This document shows, one piece after another, positions 49,501-51,174 of a DNA stretch of 51,174 nucleotides. The notes beneath the pieces were generated by a model that made no database searches, was not told the origin of the DNA, and saw nothing but the letters and a program-made list of their open reading frames with translations. The position numbers were made by a program, and so were the translations under genes. The stretch spans positions 1 to 51,174 of the forward strand of contig SVNP01000016.1 of assembly GCA_015066805.1 (NCBI GenBank), given 5' to 3'. The stretch comes from Ruminococcus sp. (lineage in GTDB: Bacteria; Bacillota; Clostridia; Oscillospirales; Ruminococcaceae). Numbering within the stretch: position 1 is the first letter of the stretch; the number at the start of each line of letters is the position of its first letter.

Positions 49501-51174
49501 TGGCTCTCCCTTGGAATGTATTTGCATATGCAGTGCTGTCTCTTGTTTTTGTGGAAAACCCCTTGTGGCAGATCCTGCTGGCACTGGTAACAGGTACCAT
49601 TGCTCTGGTGCTGTTTGCCGATTATGCCCGTCGGGACAAGCGTGCGCTGACAGTCATCTCTTTTGCTGCGGTGCTGGTATTTGTGCTGCAGGCTGTGTAT
49701 TGCAGCGGTTACGATTACCTGTTCAAGAACTTGCGCTATACCGCAAGAGAAAGCGGCAGTATGCTGATCTGCTGCGGTGTGATCGTGCTGCTGGGTGTGA
49801 TCTCCCTGTGCATTACAGGGAAAAAGCTCCGCTTTATGGGCGCTGATGCGGTACATATGGTGGCACAATGGGTGCAGCCCGCTGCCGCTGTCTGCTGCGG
49901 TGTGTATGCCGTGTCCGTTTCCGGCCATAGTCCGTGGCAGATCTTGGTTGCACTGACCGGTGCATTGCTTGGGATTCTGCTGTTTGCCGATTATGCCCGT
50001 CGGGAGCGCACGGCAGGTGCTGTTGCCTCCTTCAGCGGTGCGTTGTGGCTGACGATGCAGGGTGTGTTCCAGTTGGGCTATGATGTTATATTCCAAGACC
50101 AAAGCTATGCTTCCCTGATGCTTTCCTTTGCTGTGCTTCTGCTGCTTGCAGGCTTTGTGATGCTGCTGCAGCGCAATGTGATCGGCTTTTTCAAGGGCAG
50201 CCGTGCCATAGAGCTGACAACACAGTTTGCGCTGCCGGGCGGTGCGCTCTTCTTTGCAGTGGCAATGCTGGCCATGGGCACTTCCGCCTGGCATGGATTC
50301 TACTATATCTTCGGCTTGCTGCTGTGTCTGGCGGCATGGTTCGTTTCCGATGCCCGCAGTTATGTGGGTTCCGGTGTGGCTGTGTGCAGCTTTATTCTTG
50401 CCACCGAGGCATTGCGGCAGCACATCCCTTGGAGCGGCAACGGCTTTGTGGCTGCTATGCTGGCAGGATATATTCTGTTGTTTGTGCTGTTCTGCTATCT
50501 GGGCGCAGTGCTGCGTGGGGATGGCGCTCCGCACGGATGGGTACTGACCGTTGCAGGTGGTGTGATTCCCTTGTGGCTGCTGATGGCTGCCATAGACAGC
50601 GGTTACAGTGCATCTCAGGTTGCATGGATGCGTTTTTGCGTGCCTGTTCTGGCGGCGGCATATGTGTTCTATCTGGGGCGCAGCGCATTGCCGGAACGGT
50701 TCCGCAGAGGATGCGATACCACCGCAGCAGCTATGTGTACCATTGCTTTGTGGATGCAGCCCATGTTTGATTTTACAGGCACCTATCTGGAAGGAAAATA
50801 TCATCTGCTGCCGCTGATCGCCTTTGGCTTTGCGCTGCGGAAGCTCTACGGTAAGGATACAGGCGGCAATTTGCTGTTTGTGTTCAGTGTGTATGCGGTG
50901 ATCCGTCTGGCAGTACAGGCTTTGATGCACGAACGCCCCGCCGACCTGCTGACAGTGCTGATCTGCGGCTTGGTGATCTTCATTCTGGCATATTATATCA
51001 AGCAGAAAAAATGGTTTTTGCTGGGCGGCATTACGCTGTGCGGCGTTGCCGTAAGGCTTTCTCCCGGCTTGCAGTGGTGGATGTATCTGCTGCTGGCGGG
51101 CGTGCTGCTCATTGTGATCGCTGCTGTAAACGAAATGGCCAAGCAGAAGGGTGAATCCCTGAAGGATAAGGTCG
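46578..51174 (+). CDS. Giant repeat-built membrane protein with SHOCT-like segment (partial, runs off the window)
   Basis: At least 1532 codons, open to the last base. An N-terminal helix (FLTVIVVLYLLISPFVLWYL) is followed by a SHOCT-like segment near residues 103-136 (KLRALNANGVITDDEFAAQK) and a Pro/Gln-rich linker to about residue 220. The rest is dozens of membrane helices. Repeats are visible from about residue 755 on: KKL(R/S)F-x-G starts units at about residues 838, 959 and 1082, each with WQ(I/V)L, LLFADYARR-like and GY(D) landmarks. Large proteins of this sort are sometimes annotated as SCO7613-type; I cannot confirm that. AAAGGAG precedes the ATG. Function is unknown. Confidence 0.85.
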   Translation, partial: MEAFLTVIVVLYLLISPFVLWYLHRGRSEARRENEKHRHLLSRLLSERRITPREVLQENLEVPPFRAYSQPSADGGQPQGSYAAGVGARTEQSVAAPPAPSEQELIQLELKKLRALNANGVITDDEFAAQKAKLLGQVPQAAPPVQQPVAPAAPIRPVPPVPQIQPVQNIQQPDKPLPPKEPVQPEKSVQPAAAKPVAVPPAPKTVPAPAPAPAPIPVRKQKNTTSAISVMLGVGVVLIILAGLLFVRTTWNAMADFGKLMTLAAGSLLFFGTSALAYKVWHLKRTGMAFFSLGATFLPISVWAAGYLSLLGEHLSGGSNPWLLCIAAAAFTGASAVGVKISRMKAWGLAFLIGFSATYLAGMWGLMPSYGAWTLAAAAFALLLTFFAKPLALRLPSCIGEVLGYFSMVYTLCAAVPMFIPMNGNTAWYGFAAFAAALAFLAPAMTFRLKQGSAVIMSWLTVYGFARVMAPLMEQDSLHLSGMMYTALVFMVTAMLLLIFLSTNLLPEETGEGFHWMFRVMSAVALVILLGQGISGADWNWLMLGGLALLAVTTLISVLRNGNIWLRSYFAAELLVLTLGFSNTLLHSADMALVLASALCFGCAVLFLCVRRLRSVFSDFLFPVAMSCCAAAVVSDYSGPLHWTAAAAVILLCVAAFHCLFMALEHGMQTPAQYGFSGLFFVLLALFSSAAGEILLPKLGDGIFLLWTVLSAGIGLGLYYATKRGFAGVRHCIFCLCTYAPLFVGMFAFGCSGIWPLLLALANAVIGWWLYRIYAGHGRRVLASAGFAAALYMLVQGVYFITQYGLDVSYDIKICAASSAVAVIFLLLGAAVFVMLRKKLRFVGDYAVLSVAAWVLPCVTVLYGILSASAGSDSVWQVILSLIAAGLALLLFAAYAWQEKRYFTIAAFGAFLVFVTEACCCAGYLFLFPKARSPLYGILMIAFGILLLLSLVMYAIRRKKLSFRGDYAVTAVAGLALPWNVFAYAVLSLVFVENPLWQILLALVTGTIALVLFADYARRDKRALTVISFAAVLVFVLQAVYCSGYDYLFKNLRYTARESGSMLICCGVIVLLGVISLCITGKKLRFMGADAVHMVAQWVQPAAAVCCGVYAVSVSGHSPWQILVALTGALLGILLFADYARRERTAGAVASFSGALWLTMQGVFQLGYDVIFQDQSYASLMLSFAVLLLLAGFVMLLQRNVIGFFKGSRAIELTTQFALPGGALFFAVAMLAMGTSAWHGFYYIFGLLLCLAAWFVSDARSYVGSGVAVCSFILATEALRQHIPWSGNGFVAAMLAGYILLFVLFCYLGAVLRGDGAPHGWVLTVAGGVIPLWLLMAAIDSGYSASQVAWMRFCVPVLAAAYVFYLGRSALPERFRRGCDTTAAAMCTIALWMQPMFDFTGTYLEGKYHLLPLIAFGFALRKLYGKDTGGNLLFVFSVYAVIRLAVQALMHERPADLLTVLICGLVIFILAYYIKQKKWFLLGGITLCGVAVRLSPGLQWWMYLLLAGVLLIVIAAVNEMAKQKGESLKDKV

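Noticed and set aside
48783-50930. 715-codon minus-strand reading frame
   Set aside because: It is antisense to the giant membrane protein frame, which has a promoter, ribosome binding site and sensible membrane helices; the antisense product is Gln/His-rich and featureless.

Overview
This 51 kb window is chromosomal DNA from an anaerobic Firmicute of the class Clostridia, most likely a Ruminococcus-like member of the Oscillospiraceae. GC content is roughly mid-50s percent by eye. The evidence is a SCIFF ribosomal peptide with its radical SAM maturase, a secreted protein ending in a type I dockerin, Thr-rich linkers in two exported proteins, GerW/SpoVG/DUF2953/DUF4321 family genes, and strong AAAGGAGG ribosome binding sites with canonical TTGACA/TATAAT promoters. 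The R. champanellensis/R. flavefaciens group is my guess; it is inferred, not proven. No tRNA, rRNA or CRISPR array was seen.

Layout. 0.1-14.6 kb is mostly minus-strand housekeeping: M50 protease-scpA-scpB; DUF2953-gerW-rluB; a MarR-controlled heterodimeric ABC exporter; and pheS-pheT followed by citrate synthase. The plus-strand rpmB interrupts it. 14.6-16.4 kb is an accessory island: about 700 bp of repeats, then one AAA ATPase gene enclosed by near-perfect 63-bp inverted repeats. 16.4-22.9 kb carries a secreted C39-like peptidase, a dockerin protein with a duplicated unknown module, a YfhO-type membrane protein and a NUDIX hydrolase. 22.9-32.6 kb holds spoVG, then murC-lexA-zapA-U32 peptidase-dut-DUF4321-PHP, a lipoprotein and fhs. 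32.6-33.5 kb is a three-gene minus-strand phage remnant (holin-like protein, small tail-type protein, pyocin-knob protein). 33.7-35.9 kb is the SCIFF locus. 36.2-40.7 kb has a 33-codon membrane peptide gene and a tightly overlapped set of two M42 peptidases, a GNAT and a PLP lyase. 40.8-46.5 kb has an unknown membrane protein, a zinc-ribbon/PASTA pseudokinase, mreC-mreD and an MFS transporter. From 46.6 kb to the window edge runs one very large membrane protein gene, cut by the window end.

How the parts relate. Several genes serve envelope growth and division (murC, zapA, mreC, mreD, pseudokinase, YfhO). Others serve chromosome segregation (scpA, scpB), translation (pheST, rpmB, rluB), one-carbon metabolism (fhs) and nucleotide hygiene (dut, NUDIX). 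The most unusual signals are: the inverted-repeat-bounded ATPase gene; a promoter layout shared between that ATPase and the phage remnant 18 kb away; 11-bp tandem boxes of the same type before the pseudokinase; the pseudokinase, which has lost all its catalytic residues; and the giant repeat-built membrane protein.
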